A DNA stretch of 64,000 nucleotides, taken from NCBI RefSeq assembly GCF_000160755.1, contig NZ_GG668578.1:265895-329894 (forward strand), in the 5' to 3' direction. This DNA comes from Proteus mirabilis ATCC 29906. Its GTDB lineage: Bacteria; Pseudomonadota; Gammaproteobacteria; Enterobacterales; Enterobacteriaceae. The position numbers and the translations under genes were made by a program. The stretch's first letter is position 1; each line of letters starts with the position of its first letter. Shown here one piece after another: positions 26,485 through 37,241 of the stretch. The notes below the pieces were generated by a model that worked only from the letters and a program-made list of their open reading frames with translations, made no database searches and was not told the DNA's origin.

Positions 26485-28635
26485 TTAATGACCTGAAGAT
26501 ATCTTCACATCTTTTGGCATAGGTACATATGGTGTTTCTTGTGCTGACTCTTTCGGATTTTTACGTGCTTTCATTGCGGTACGGATACCGTAGAAAATAA
26601 TGCTGTAAACAACCACTAAGAACAGAATACTTAAACCTGCATTGGTGTAGTTATTAATCACAATGTGGTTCATATTGGTGATTTCTGCGGCAGTAAGATC
26701 TGCCCCACCGGCTAAGATTTTCGCTTTGTACTCATTAGCAAGATAGAAGAAACCTTCCATTTGCGGATCATTACTGAGCAGTTTTAATCCTAGCGCCCAT
26801 GTTGTACAAATTAATAACCATACTGCAGGAATAACGGTTACCCAGATGTATTTCGTTCTCTTCATCTTGATTAAGATGACCGTACCTAAAACAAGTGCAA
26901 CAGCCGCTAACATCTGATTGGAGATCCCAAACAGTGGCCATAAGCTCTTAACACCACCCAGTGGGTCAACAACACCTTGGTACAATAGATAACCCCATAA
27001 ACCGACACAACCTGCTGTACCGATAACACCAGCAATAAAAGAGTCTGTTTTCTTCAAGTATGGGATAAAATTACCTAACAAGTCTTGCAGCATAAAACGA
27101 CCAGAACGAGTTCCTGCATCTAATGCTGTTAAAATAAAGAGTGCTTCAAATAAGATCCCAAAGTGATACCAGAAGCCCATATCTGCCGCAGGTAAAATTT
27201 TATGGAACACCATAGCAATACCCACCGCTAATGTAGGTGCACCACCAGCACGATTAAGTACAGAAGGCTCACCTATATCTTTGGCAGTTTGTAAAATCTC
27301 ATCAGGTGAGATAACAAAGCCCCATGAGCTAACTGTCGCAGCCGCGTGTACGGTGACATCTTTTAATTGATCCATAATCATTGCGGTGTTTTCACCCCCT
27401 AACTCATGCAGATTTGGCATTGTAATGCCTAATCCGGCAGGCGGTGTATTCATCGCAAAATAGAGACCCGGTTCAATAATAGAGGCAGCCACTAATGCCA
27501 TGATCGCAACAAATGATTCCATTAACATTGCGCCATAACCGATAAAACGCGCATCCATTTCATTGGCGATCAATTTAGGCGTTGTACCTGATGCAATCAG
27601 TGCGTGGAAACCAGAAACTGCACCACAAGCAATAGTAATAAATAAGAATGGGAATAGAGCCCCTTTCCATAATGGTCCTGTACCATCAATATATTGGGTC
27701 ATCGCTGGCATTTTTAACTCAGGATTTAGAATAACAATCCCGATAGCTAAACCAACAATTACACCAATTTTTAGGAAAGTCGCTAAATAATCACGAGGGG
27801 CTAAAATCAGCCATACTGGCAGTAAAGCAGAGATAAACGCATAACCAATCAACCCAAAAGTAATAGTGGTGTCTTTAAAGGTTAATGCAGGTCCCCAGTA
27901 AGGATCACTCGCGATAACGCCACCAAACCAAATAGCGGCAATCAGTAAAACAATACCAATAACAGAAACTTCACCCACACGACCTGGGCGAATATAGCGC
28001 ATATAGATCCCCATAAATAGGGCAATAGGTACTGTTGAACAGACGGTGAATACTCCCCAAGGACTTTCTGCTAATGCTTTCACTACAATCAGGGCTAGCA
28101 CCGCAAGAATGATGATCATGATAAGGAAACAGCCGAACAGCGCGATAGTTCCCGGTACAGGCCCCATCTCTTTCTTTATCATCTCACCGAGAGAGTTACC
28201 ATTACGACGCGTCGAAATAAACAGCACCATAAAGTCTTGTACGGCTCCAGCAAGTACCACCCCAGCTAATAACCACAGTGTACCGGGTAAATAACCCATT
28301 TGGGCAGCCAATACTGGCCCAACAAGTGGTCCAGCACCCGCAATAGCGGCAAAGTGGTGACCAAAGAGGACATAACGATTAGTTGGAACATAGTTCAAAC
28401 CATCATTATTAATTACTGAAGGAGTGGCTCGAGTAGGATCGAGCTTCATTACTTTTTGAGCAATATAAAGACTGTAATAACGATAAGCGACTAAGTAGAC
28501 CGCAACAGAAGCAACAACTATCCATAATGCACTGACGTGTTCACCACGGCGTAGTGCAACCACTGACAGACAAAAAGCACCAATAATCCCTAGGATCACC
28601 CAAGGTATGTGCTTAAGAAATGTATTTTTGTTCAT
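26485..28635 (-). CDS. btsT: Pyruvate:H+ symporter BtsT (CstA family)
   Basis: Carbon-starvation-family membrane carrier. With the ATG at 28635 (AAGGTG ribosome site) it is 716 residues, the length of E. coli BtsT; the longer frame to 28671 adds MAVRSCLKKRCL without support. Signature blocks are HHFAAIAGAGPLVGPVLAAQMG, VQDFMVLFISTRRNG and the late LWPLFGISNQMLAAVAL. Imports pyruvate under low nutrients. CRP-like sites lie upstream, as expected of the family. Confidence 0.93.
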   Translation of the reverse strand: MNKNTFLKHIPWVILGIIGAFCLSVVALRRGEHVSALWIVVASVAVYLVAYRYYSLYIAQKVMKLDPTRATPSVINNDGLNYVPTNRYVLFGHHFAAIAGAGPLVGPVLAAQMGYLPGTLWLLAGVVLAGAVQDFMVLFISTRRNGNSLGEMIKKEMGPVPGTIALFGCFLIMIIILAVLALIVVKALAESPWGVFTVCSTVPIALFMGIYMRYIRPGRVGEVSVIGIVLLIAAIWFGGVIASDPYWGPALTFKDTTITFGLIGYAFISALLPVWLILAPRDYLATFLKIGVIVGLAIGIVILNPELKMPAMTQYIDGTGPLWKGALFPFLFITIACGAVSGFHALIASGTTPKLIANEMDARFIGYGAMLMESFVAIMALVAASIIEPGLYFAMNTPPAGLGITMPNLHELGGENTAMIMDQLKDVTVHAAATVSSWGFVISPDEILQTAKDIGEPSVLNRAGGAPTLAVGIAMVFHKILPAADMGFWYHFGILFEALFILTALDAGTRSGRFMLQDLLGNFIPYLKKTDSFIAGVIGTAGCVGLWGYLLYQGVVDPLGGVKSLWPLFGISNQMLAAVALVLGTVILIKMKRTKYIWVTVIPAVWLLICTTWALGLKLLSNDPQMEGFFYLANEYKAKILAGGADLTAAEITNMNHIVINNYTNAGLSILFLVVVYSIIFYGIRTAMKARKNPKESAQETPYVPMPKDVKISSGH

Positions 28636-28850
28636 GAGACACCTTTTTTTCAGGCAAGACCGAACAGCCAAAGAGTAGTACGGGACAATTGATAATAATT
28701 TGAGCGAATATGAAAATAATGACCCGCAGTGACATCATATGAAGAATGTCTGATGAATAGTGTTATTAAATCGCTAAACGGTTATATAGTGAGTTAAGCG
28801 GTCTATTTTCTCAGTTGAGTGGTTTTACTGATGTTAAAAGGTGATTTTTT

Positions 28851-28866
28851 TGTGATCGAGATAACA
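28851..28866. promoter_or_regulatory. CRP-like site upstream of btsT
   Basis: TGTGATCGAGATAACA matches TGTGA-N6-TCACA at nine of ten core positions. It is about 215 bp before the btsT start. Confidence 0.5.
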
Positions 28867-28935
28867 AATTTATGACTATCAATAAGTTAGAAAACTATTA
28901 ATTACATAAAAAATCTTTTTTATTATGCAAAAAAG

Positions 28936-28951
28936 GGAGATTTAGATCACA
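28936..28951. promoter_or_regulatory. Second, weaker CRP-like site
   Basis: On the minus strand TGTGATCTAAATCTCC keeps one perfect half and three of five positions in the other. About 300 bp before btsT. Confidence 0.35.
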
Positions 28952-29029
28952 AATAAGCAACAAATAGTCATTATTAATATAATTGAGGCGATATTAACAA
29001 TATCAGTCAAGGTGACAGTAAAATCAAAA

Positions 29030-29069
29030 AAAAAGCACCTCATTATATTGATAACAAGGTGCTTTTTTA
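29030..29069 (-). terminator. Terminator of dnaX-ybaB-recR
   Basis: AAAAGCACCT and AGGTGCTTTT pair around an AT loop; both strands end in T runs. It lies 17 bp beyond the recR stop. Confidence 0.85.
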
Positions 29070-29085
29070 TTAAATCTTTTGTGTA

Positions 29086-29690
29086 TTAATAGTGGATCTT
29101 CTGGCGTCCCGCGATAGAGTGTGACAACGTGGTACCATCCACCATTTCTAATTCACCACCAACAGGCACGCCATGTGCTATTCTGCTAGCAGCAATATCA
29201 TATTGAGCGCATATCTCAGCAATATAGTTTGCTGTAGCTTCACCTTCCACCGTAGGATTGGTGGCTAAAATCACTTCTGATATAGGCTCTTGGCTTAGAC
29301 GCTCTTCAAGTCTATCTAAGCCAATATCCATGGGACCAATGCCATCTAGCGGAGATAGATGTCCCATTAACACAAAGTATCGACCTGCAAACTGCCCTGT
29401 CTGCTCGATAGCATGAATATCTGCCGGGCTTTCCACTACGCATATCTGACCATTTTGCTGACGTCGAGCATTAGCACAGATCGTACAACGCTCTTCTTCA
29501 GTAAATGTTCGACAATCACAACAGTGACCAATTTCAGACATTGCACGCGTTAATGCTTGTGCAAGTCGCATTCCTCCGCTTCTATCACGTTGAAGCAGAT
29601 GAAAAGCCATTCGTTGCGCTGATTTTGGCCCGACGCCGGGTAAACAACGCAACGCTTCCATTAATGATTCAAGAAGAGGGCTAGTTTGCA

Positions 29691-29691
<1 letters not shown>
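29086..29691 (-). CDS. recR: Recombination mediator protein RecR
   Basis: Part of the RecFOR complex that loads RecA on gapped DNA, 201 residues. An N-terminal helix-hairpin-helix ([20 protein letters not shown]) is followed by a four-cysteine zinc finger ([17 protein letters not shown]) and a Toprim domain ([17 protein letters not shown]). It overlaps ybaB by one base and follows dnaX in a three-gene operon, as in E. coli. The next E. coli gene, htpG, is absent here. Confidence 0.97.
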
Positions 29692-30041
<350 letters not shown>

Positions 30042-30074
30042 CTACGCTGTATAGAAATATACAACATGTTGCGA

Positions 30075-32051
30075 TTAAACAGGCCGGATACTCTCTTCAT
30101 CCAATTCAGCATCAAAATAGTGCTGTAATGTCTGAATGGTTTTATCCGTAGTAATCGATTGACGCGCTAACGCCAACTTCTCTTCATAAATGGCTTGTCG
30201 CCATTCTAACGGCGTTTTAACCGTTAGATTATCATCTTCTATAATTGTGAGTGAAATTGCTTTTCCATGCAATTCACTTAGCGCATTTGTCAGTGTTCGT
30301 AGTGCATTTGCTGAATTTAAATGTTTCTGCTTACTGCGTAAATGCAAAATGATCGTTTCTTCACCGACCGTCTCTTTATAGGCATTTAACGCTAACTGCT
30401 GCACTAACTTCGGCAATGGCATTTTAGCTATTTCCGCCGCCCACTCGTCCCGCTGTTGCGACTCTTGCGCAATTTTAGCGGCTAATTCAGGCGTTTTTTC
30501 ATACTCAAGAACTTCTTTGATCTCTTTCGGTGAAGAGACCACGGGCTCAGTTACTTGTGCCTGTGGATTTTGTGGCTTCCATTGATAAGCTTCTTTTTTC
30601 TTTTTCTCGACTGCAACAGATGACCGTTTTTCATTAACCCTTTGCTGGCGTTTTTCACTGACGGCTGCTAGCCGCTCTAATGCACTAGCAGCCGGCTTAG
30701 CCTGTTTAGGCGTCGCCGGTTGAGGCTTTTTTGGTGGCGTCTCTTGCTCGGCTCCCCTTATGGCTTGCCGTGCTCTTAACAGTTGTGCCGCAGGGCTATT
30801 TCCTAATGTAGCACTGTTTTCTGGCGACGGTGATACTTTAGGTGTCGCCGTTGCCATATTGCTTCTCACTTGAGGCGCCGATGTTTCAACTCGCTGTTGA
30901 TTCGGCTGTGATGCTAAAGGCAATGTTTGCGCTAAAGGAGCCGTAGGGATTTCATCAATGACAGTTTTAGGATGAAAAGCAAGCGCCCTGAGAAGGGTCA
31001 TTTCTACACCCATACGTCTGTCTGGCGCATAAGCCAGCTCTTTTCGCCCAACTAATAAAGTTTGATAATAAAGTTGTAAATCTTGTGGCGACACTGATTT
31101 GGCTAATAAACGTAAACGCTCTTGTGTAAATTGCTCTTGGGGATTATTTTCACTCGGCAAAAGTTGTAACATCGCAATTTGATGTAATAATGAGAGCGTT
31201 TCGACTAAAAAGTTTTCCCAATCCGTTCCTCTTAAAGCAACCTCATTAACCAACGACATCACTTGTTGACCATCTGCTTTTACTAAAGCTTCAATCAGTG
31301 CTAATGGTTGTGCATCATCGATCGTGCCTAGCATACGACTAACGACTTCTGTACTTACAATACCTTCGCCACTCGCAATTGCTTGGTCGGTTAAGCTTAA
31401 TGCGTCACGCATACTTCCATCTGCTGCACGGGCAATTAATTGGCGTGCTCGCACATCATTTTCAATGTGTTCTGCGGATAGTACTTTCTCAAGCTGTGTC
31501 GCTATTTGGTCAACATCAAGTGCCCGCAGGTGAAATTGCAAACAACGAGATAAGATAGTAACAGGTAGTTTTTGAGGATCTGTGGTAGCCAACAGGAATT
31601 TAACGTGTTCAGGTGGCTCTTCTAACGTTTTAAGTAACGCATTAAAACTATGACGAGAAAGCATATGCACTTCGTCAATAAGATAGACTTTAAAACGACC
31701 ACGAGCCGGCGCATATTGAACATTATCGAGTAGCTCTCGTGTATCTTCAACTTTCGTTCTTGATGCCGCATCGATTTCTATTAAATCAACAAAACGCCCT
31801 TGCTCTATCTCAAGGCAATTAGCACATTTACCACAAGGTTTACTGGTTATGCCTGTTTCGCAATTCAGCCCTTTAGCAAATAGACGGGCGATCGTCGTTT
31901 TTCCAACACCGCGAGTGCCAGAAAAAAGATAAGCATGATGTAACCTTTGGTGATCAAGACCATTAGCCAATGCGGTCAAAACATGACGTTGACCGACAAC
32001 ATCGTTAAAAGTTTGTGGGCGCCACTTTCGGGCAAGTACCTGATAGCTCAT
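30075..32051 (-). CDS. dnaX: DNA polymerase III subunit tau/gamma
   Basis: Clamp-loader ATPase of 658 residues. Walker A SGTRGVGKTT is near residues 44-53, a cysteine zinc module lies in CETGITSKPCGKCANCLEI, Walker B is LIDEVHML and the SRC motif is ILSRCLQF. The C-terminal tau part that binds DnaB and alpha follows a proline/lysine linker. An A-rich tract at 30591-30606 encodes KKKK. The E. coli heptamer for the gamma frameshift is not in phase there, so gamma production is uncertain. Confidence 0.96.
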   Translation of the reverse strand: MSYQVLARKWRPQTFNDVVGQRHVLTALANGLDHQRLHHAYLFSGTRGVGKTTIARLFAKGLNCETGITSKPCGKCANCLEIEQGRFVDLIEIDAASRTKVEDTRELLDNVQYAPARGRFKVYLIDEVHMLSRHSFNALLKTLEEPPEHVKFLLATTDPQKLPVTILSRCLQFHLRALDVDQIATQLEKVLSAEHIENDVRARQLIARAADGSMRDALSLTDQAIASGEGIVSTEVVSRMLGTIDDAQPLALIEALVKADGQQVMSLVNEVALRGTDWENFLVETLSLLHQIAMLQLLPSENNPQEQFTQERLRLLAKSVSPQDLQLYYQTLLVGRKELAYAPDRRMGVEMTLLRALAFHPKTVIDEIPTAPLAQTLPLASQPNQQRVETSAPQVRSNMATATPKVSPSPENSATLGNSPAAQLLRARQAIRGAEQETPPKKPQPATPKQAKPAASALERLAAVSEKRQQRVNEKRSSVAVEKKKKEAYQWKPQNPQAQVTEPVVSSPKEIKEVLEYEKTPELAAKIAQESQQRDEWAAEIAKMPLPKLVQQLALNAYKETVGEETIILHLRSKQKHLNSANALRTLTNALSELHGKAISLTIIEDDNLTVKTPLEWRQAIYEEKLALARQSITTDKTIQTLQHYFDAELDEESIRPV

Positions 32052-32278
32052 TGATTCCGCTAAATATGAACAAGATTTATCTCTATGCTAACACAGGGAT
32101 AGCCTATTGAGCGAGATCTGTAGGAAACAAATGAGATATTGATGAAATTATCCACACACTTTAAAGCGGTGACTATTGTGCGGGCTCAATGTATTGGGTC
32201 ATACATTTTGATACACCCGCACGATGATGGGCATTTACCAGCAAATGCATTAAGCATCTGATTGACACTAAAAAAGCA

Positions 32279-32830
32279 TTAATGCCCTGGGAAATTAACT
32301 AATGTGAAGCTATGGATCCCTTCTTTTTCTAGACGCTCAATACCGCCTAAATCAGGTAAACAGATAATAAATGCAGCTTCTGTTACAGTTCCACCTAAAC
32401 GACGAATAAGACGAGCAGTCGCTTCGATAGTACCACCAGTTGCTAATAAGTCATCAACCATTAATACTTTATCTTTATCCGTAATGCTGTCTTTATGGAT
32501 CTCTAATGTATCTGTACCGTACTCTAGATCATAAGTTTCACTAAGCGTCTCACGAGGCAATTTACCTTTTTTACGCACTGGCACAAAACCCACACCTAAA
32601 CGTAAAGCAACAGGGGCACCAAATAAGAACCCGCGGGCTTCGGTACCTACAACTTTAGTGATACCCTGACCTTGATAGTGCTCAACTAATAAATCAATCG
32701 TTGCCTGATATGCCGCGGGATTATCCAGTAATGTCGTAATATCACGGAATAAGATCCCTTCTTTAGGGTAATCAGGAATGGTTTCAATGCTGTCTTTAAT
32801 AAATTGCAGTTGTTGCGCGTTAGCAGTCAT
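32279..32830 (-). CDS. apt: Adenine phosphoribosyltransferase
   Basis: Purine salvage enzyme turning adenine plus PRPP into AMP, 183 residues from the start at 32830 ([15 protein letters not shown]), which matches E. coli Apt (MTATAQQLEY). The frame extends four codons to 32842. The PRPP loop is [16 protein letters not shown]; the family block [20 protein letters not shown] is intact. Upstream of dnaX as in E. coli. No ybaN between apt and priC. Confidence 0.96.
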   Translation of the reverse strand: MTANAQQLQFIKDSIETIPDYPKEGILFRDITTLLDNPAAYQATIDLLVEHYQGQGITKVVGTEARGFLFGAPVALRLGVGFVPVRKKGKLPRETLSETYDLEYGTDTLEIHKDSITDKDKVLMVDDLLATGGTIEATARLIRRLGGTVTEAAFIICLPDLGGIERLEKEGIHSFTLVNFPGH

Positions 32831-32967
32831 AATCAGTGCCATAATAAAAAACGAAACGATAGAATCTATGCAATATGCCGTTAAAATGCAACAGAAAGCC
32901 AGTGAACAACTCTTTTTTGTTGCTTTAAGTCAATTCATGTTTTTAGCAAAACAGGTACAAAGCCCAA

Positions 32968-33510
32968 ATGAAAAAAACAGATCCATTGAGTTTGTTTAAA
33001 AAACAGATCGACAATCTCGCCGAAACCTTAGCGCCAATTGCAAACAAAAAAATTGCAGCACCTTGCTTCGACACAGCACTATTTCACCACCGTAGTGATT
33101 CTCTTGGTGGTTATATGCAACAGATCCGCGATAATTTTACTCAGTTAATAACTTGTGTTGAGGCACAACGTAGCCAGCAAGTTAAGTTTCTGGCAACACA
33201 AATCCTACAACAAATTGAAGCATTAACTCGTGAATTATCGACACAAACACTAAGAAAGCAAGAAAACCAGCTTAGTCAACGCAAAAAAAGTGTCGATTTA
33301 TACCAAAAACTTGCCCAACATCAGGATTACGAGCGCCGATTACAGTCGATGATCCAAGATAGAGAGCTTGCTTTAACTCAAGCACAAGGCTTTGTACGCC
33401 AACAAGAATTACAAAAAGAGATTGCTGCTCTTGAAAATCGCCTAGCGCGTTGTAAAAGTGCCCTAGTTTCTATAGAAAAGAGTATTGAACGACAAGAAGA
33501 TAAATATTAA
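32968..33510 (+). CDS. priC: Primosomal replication protein N'' (PriC)
   Basis: Replication-restart protein that helps load DnaB at stalled forks, 180 residues, mostly helical, with many Gln/Lys/Arg. Identification rests on similarity of the C-terminal helix block ([22 protein letters not shown]) and on position: divergent from apt and followed 11 bp later by ybaM, then mscK, as in E. coli. Confidence 0.88.
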   Translation: MKKTDPLSLFKKQIDNLAETLAPIANKKIAAPCFDTALFHHRSDSLGGYMQQIRDNFTQLITCVEAQRSQQVKFLATQILQQIEALTRELSTQTLRKQENQLSQRKKSVDLYQKLAQHQDYERRLQSMIQDRELALTQAQGFVRQQELQKEIAALENRLARCKSALVSIEKSIERQEDKY

Positions 33511-33521
33511 TCGGAGCCATA

Positions 33522-33677
33522 ATGGAATTAAAAGATGCCCCTAAATCAGTTCAGTTAGCGGTTGATTTGATTTACTTATTTGAAACCAATCATATTGATC
33601 CCAACACCGTACTTGAGGCACTGGAAATTGTGCGAGTTGATTATGAGAAAAAACGAGATAATCAAACCGCTAACTAA
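33522..33677 (+). CDS. ybaM: YbaM family (DUF2496) small protein
   Basis: A 51-residue protein starting at ATG 33522 after a CGGAG ribosome site: [19 protein letters not shown], then ...[20 protein letters not shown]. It closely matches E. coli YbaM in length and pattern, and lies directly after priC as there. Function unknown. Probably translated from the priC transcript. It converges on mscK, 11 bp away. Confidence 0.88.
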   Translation: MELKDAPKSVQLAVDLIYLFETNHIDPNTVLEALEIVRVDYEKKRDNQTAN

Positions 33678-33688
33678 ACATCTACTAT

Positions 33689-36600
33689 TTAATTAAATGG
33701 CGTATTCGCTTCAGGTGTTGAACCATCAAGAGGGCCTTTTTTTATTTCTTGCACTTCTTCCCCTTGTTTATTATGCAGATACACTTCTAATTGGTTAAAC
33801 GCGATATTGATATCATTTTCATTGCAAAGTTTATCAATAGCGCGGTTGACTTCGTCGATAGCAGTATTCCTATCCCCAAGCGTTCTAACATAAAAACGTA
33901 ATTCATGATTTAGCGTGCTAGCCCCAAATTCGGTAAACAGCACCACAGGCTCTGGCTCAGTCATCACTTTGGGATTATCTTTTGCTGCTTTCATTAAAAT
34001 GGTTTTCACTTTATCCAAATCAGAACCATAAGCAACACCGACTTGAATGATAATACGTGTGACAGTATCAGATAATGTCCAGTTGATCAGTCGTTCAGTC
34101 ACAAAGGCTTTATTCGGGATAATAACCTCTTTGCGATCAAAGTCCGTTACCGTGGTTGCTCGGATACGAATACGACTCACTGTTCCAGAATAAGAGCCAA
34201 TTGTCACCGTATCACCAATTCTGACCGGCCTTTCAAATAAGATAATTATCCCTGAAACAAAGTTAGCGAATATTTCTTGTAAACCAAACCCTAAACCAAC
34301 CGTTAAGGCTGCCGCCAACCATTGTAGTTTTTCCCATGCTACGCCTAATATCCCCAGCGAAACAATTGTACCTATCGCAATAATAATATAGGTCAGAATA
34401 GTCGTAATGGCATAAGAAGCGCCTTGCTGTAATTTAATTCTTGAAAGAATAAGAACTTCGAGTAAACCCGGTAGGTTTCTTATCATAAACCAAGAGATAG
34501 CCATAATGGCAAAAGAGAGGAGTAAGTCAGCAACCGTCACTGCTTTAACCACATTACCTAACTCAGTAGGCAAATTATAATGCCAAAGCGTAATACCATC
34601 TAAGTAAGTAAAGATTGTAATAAAGTCAGACCAAATACCATAAAAACTGGAAGCAAAGATAATAAATAAGATCATTGTGGTTAATCTTAATGATTGTTGG
34701 TTTATCTGCTCCATATCCATCGGTGGCTCTTGGATTGGCTCGAGAGTGTTATCGTCCCCCTCTTTTTTCTCTTTAAGCATCGCTTGTCGGCGCTCTAGCG
34801 CTCGACGATACGCCAGTCGTCTTGCAGCAACAGTAAGGCCGCGTAAACTCGCGTGGTAAGCAATAAACCACAACATAAGTAGATATAAACTATCAATCCA
34901 ACGATTGGCTAAACGTAGTGCGGTGTAATAATAACCAAAAATAACTAACCCCATTAAAAGTAAAGGCGAGAAAGTTAATAAGGTGATAACCACCGTTCTC
35001 ACAACATGATTACCCTTTTCTTGCCACATTTCACGACAAAAAGGTAATGCACACAGACTAATAAAAAAGAGTGAAATAATTGTCACTAATTGACCAATCA
35101 CATCGCCAACTAACAATAATGGGTTATTAATACCATAAGCGGAAAGTAAAATAATTGGCAACATGGGAAGCGATAAACGTAATAAACGTTTACGATTTTG
35201 TTGTACTCGCTCTAGGGGGATCTTAAAGTGATTAACGGCCACTCCATTATCCGACATTAAACGATAAGACCACTCAAACATCAGCCAAAATACCGCAAAC
35301 TGCCAAGTAAAAGACCAGATAAACTCTTGTTGCACATTAAAGCTATTAATTAGCCAATATCCTATCGCTAACACAATACAAGAAAGGGGTAATGTTTTTA
35401 AGAAAACAATCCCTAAAGCCAATGGAGTATGTAACTGCGTATCTTTATTAAGCTTATTAATATCAGCACTTAATTTATCAAACTGCTTATCAAATTTTTT
35501 ACGTTGCCAAATCAGTATGCTACTGAACAAAACTAGCGCAATCAGCACAGGATATGATTTTTTAGCCCCGGTCAACAGATTTTCATTTGACCAGTTGAGT
35601 TTAAAACTTTGAAATTCAGCCACTGCCTGCTCTGGAAAGGTTGAGAACCAACTGAGGTTAATCGGTTTATTACTGCTTACCCAGAATATTTGTTGCGCTA
35701 AGGTGCTTTCTAATGAACTCACCACACTACGTAGCTGTTGCTGATCCATCTGTAAATTAATAGATTCAGAAATTTGGCTACCCAGTTGATTATTGAGCTT
35801 ATCCAGTAGATCTCGTCGCGCATCAATCAGTTGTAATAATGCATTATGTAGCTCTTTTAGCTCATTTTTATCAGTAATTTCCGGATGTGCGGCTTGGTAC
35901 TCTTGCATTAATTGGTCGATATAGAGATTCGGCTGAAAAATCTGATCTCTTTGTTTATTGATTTCAAACTGTTCTAAACGTAAGTCAGCAATTTTATCCG
36001 GTAACTTATTGATAAAGATATCATCAGGTAGCTCAATTTGCTCTTCAAATAGAATACGAGAGAGCAACAGACTCCCTTTCAATACATCAATTTGCTCTTT
36101 AAGATTGCGCTCTGATTGGATAGCTCTATCTAGGCGGTTTTTGACCATTAAACTATGGCGATTTAACTCATTATTATTTTGTGTAGTAATAATCAGCTTA
36201 TCGCTGAGTTTTTTATTAATATCAGCTTGAGCTAAATAAAAAGCGTTATTTTTAATCGCCTGATTACTCAGCTCTGCCGTCTGCGCCTCTTTGGCAACCT
36301 CTTCTGAACTGTCTAAACGTTTATCACTTAAGATCTCTTGCAGTAGTTGAGCATGCTCTTGAGAGAGGTCAATATAGGCTGAACTATAATCACGCTGTAA
36401 TTGTAATAAGCTTTGTAGCTGTACATTAGATTGCAGTGTTCGTTTTTGAAAACTGTTTTGTTGTTGCAAATAATATTGTTCTAATTGTAAAAGTTGCACA
36501 GAAGAAGATCGCATTTGAGCTTTATCTGCACTGCTTTTATTTAATGCAATTCGTATTTGTTGCAATCTTTCTGAGTTATTAAATAAAACAGATTGCGCCC

Positions 36601-37117
36601 TTTCTGGTTGCGTTTGTAAAACAATAAGCTCATTACTGTAATTGGCTAAATCTTCCTGTGCTTTCGCTAAGGATTGTAAAACCTCTTCTAATTGCGACTC
36701 TAAAGTTGCAAGCGGTAGACTCTCTAAAGATTGACGGTAGTCATCAACTTCTTTGTTTGCTATTTTCTGTTTTAATTGACTTAATTGATTTTGAATACTG
36801 CGTAGCTTTTCTGGTAATTGCTCTACTGTCTTATTATAGTCGTCTGCTTTTTTCTCTAGTTGTTGAATATTATCAAGAAGTAGCAATGCCTGCTCTAGAT
36901 CACCAATAGTGAGTTTATCTTCGGCACTTAAGTCACTACGTTTATTTAATAAATTAAGCTGGTTTTGAATACTTTCTTTGGTGGGTAAATTATTGCTGAC
37001 TGTTTCTGCTTTAGCCGGGGTAAAAAGTATATTTCCTAACAAAACAAAGAGGATAGAGACAATAAATATTGTCGAAATAAAATGATTTAATCGAATAAAA
37101 ACGTTAGATCCACGCAT
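33689..37117 (-). CDS. mscK: Potassium-dependent mechanosensitive channel MscK (KefA)
   Basis: Large inner-membrane tension-gated channel of about 1142 residues. A signal peptide and long periplasmic coiled-coil region (to about residue 480) are followed by about eleven membrane segments. The MscS-like core near the C terminus has the pore helix AALTVGLGFGLQEIFANFVSGIIILFERPVRIGDTVTIG. The ATG at 37117 is preferred over an in-frame TTG at 37135. Position next to acrR and priC/ybaM matches E. coli mscK. Confidence 0.93.
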   Translation of the reverse strand: MRGSNVFIRLNHFISTIFIVSILFVLLGNILFTPAKAETVSNNLPTKESIQNQLNLLNKRSDLSAEDKLTIGDLEQALLLLDNIQQLEKKADDYNKTVEQLPEKLRSIQNQLSQLKQKIANKEVDDYRQSLESLPLATLESQLEEVLQSLAKAQEDLANYSNELIVLQTQPERAQSVLFNNSERLQQIRIALNKSSADKAQMRSSSVQLLQLEQYYLQQQNSFQKRTLQSNVQLQSLLQLQRDYSSAYIDLSQEHAQLLQEILSDKRLDSSEEVAKEAQTAELSNQAIKNNAFYLAQADINKKLSDKLIITTQNNNELNRHSLMVKNRLDRAIQSERNLKEQIDVLKGSLLLSRILFEEQIELPDDIFINKLPDKIADLRLEQFEINKQRDQIFQPNLYIDQLMQEYQAAHPEITDKNELKELHNALLQLIDARRDLLDKLNNQLGSQISESINLQMDQQQLRSVVSSLESTLAQQIFWVSSNKPINLSWFSTFPEQAVAEFQSFKLNWSNENLLTGAKKSYPVLIALVLFSSILIWQRKKFDKQFDKLSADINKLNKDTQLHTPLALGIVFLKTLPLSCIVLAIGYWLINSFNVQQEFIWSFTWQFAVFWLMFEWSYRLMSDNGVAVNHFKIPLERVQQNRKRLLRLSLPMLPIILLSAYGINNPLLLVGDVIGQLVTIISLFFISLCALPFCREMWQEKGNHVVRTVVITLLTFSPLLLMGLVIFGYYYTALRLANRWIDSLYLLMLWFIAYHASLRGLTVAARRLAYRRALERRQAMLKEKKEGDDNTLEPIQEPPMDMEQINQQSLRLTTMILFIIFASSFYGIWSDFITIFTYLDGITLWHYNLPTELGNVVKAVTVADLLLSFAIMAISWFMIRNLPGLLEVLILSRIKLQQGASYAITTILTYIIIAIGTIVSLGILGVAWEKLQWLAAALTVGLGFGLQEIFANFVSGIIILFERPVRIGDTVTIGSYSGTVSRIRIRATTVTDFDRKEVIIPNKAFVTERLINWTLSDTVTRIIIQVGVAYGSDLDKVKTILMKAAKDNPKVMTEPEPVVLFTEFGASTLNHELRFYVRTLGDRNTAIDEVNRAIDKLCNENDINIAFNQLEVYLHNKQGEEVQEIKKGPLDGSTPEANTPFN

Positions 37118-37241
37118 ATTGAGCAACTTGTTCAATGAATATTGAAAAACTGCCTCTTAGTATAATCCAATTACTTGAAATTGGCAGTGTCATTAGAACA
37201 AGTCGCCTAGATGTTTCTCCCCTGAGAAAACAGAATATTGA

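Larger units (their letters stand above)
28636..29085. other. Upstream region of btsT
   Basis: About 400 bp without an ORF, holding two CRP-like sites and ending in the recR terminator. The block collinear with E. coli minute 10 begins on its far side. Confidence 0.6.

Noticed and set aside
30589..30608. E. coli-type programmed -1 frameshift in dnaX
   Set aside because: The A-AAA-AAG heptamer is not in the required phase; reported only as an open question.
32778..32999. Plus-strand 73-codon ORF between apt and priC
   Set aside because: It overlaps the apt start on the other strand and the priC start in another frame, has no ribosome site and resembles nothing, including YbaN.
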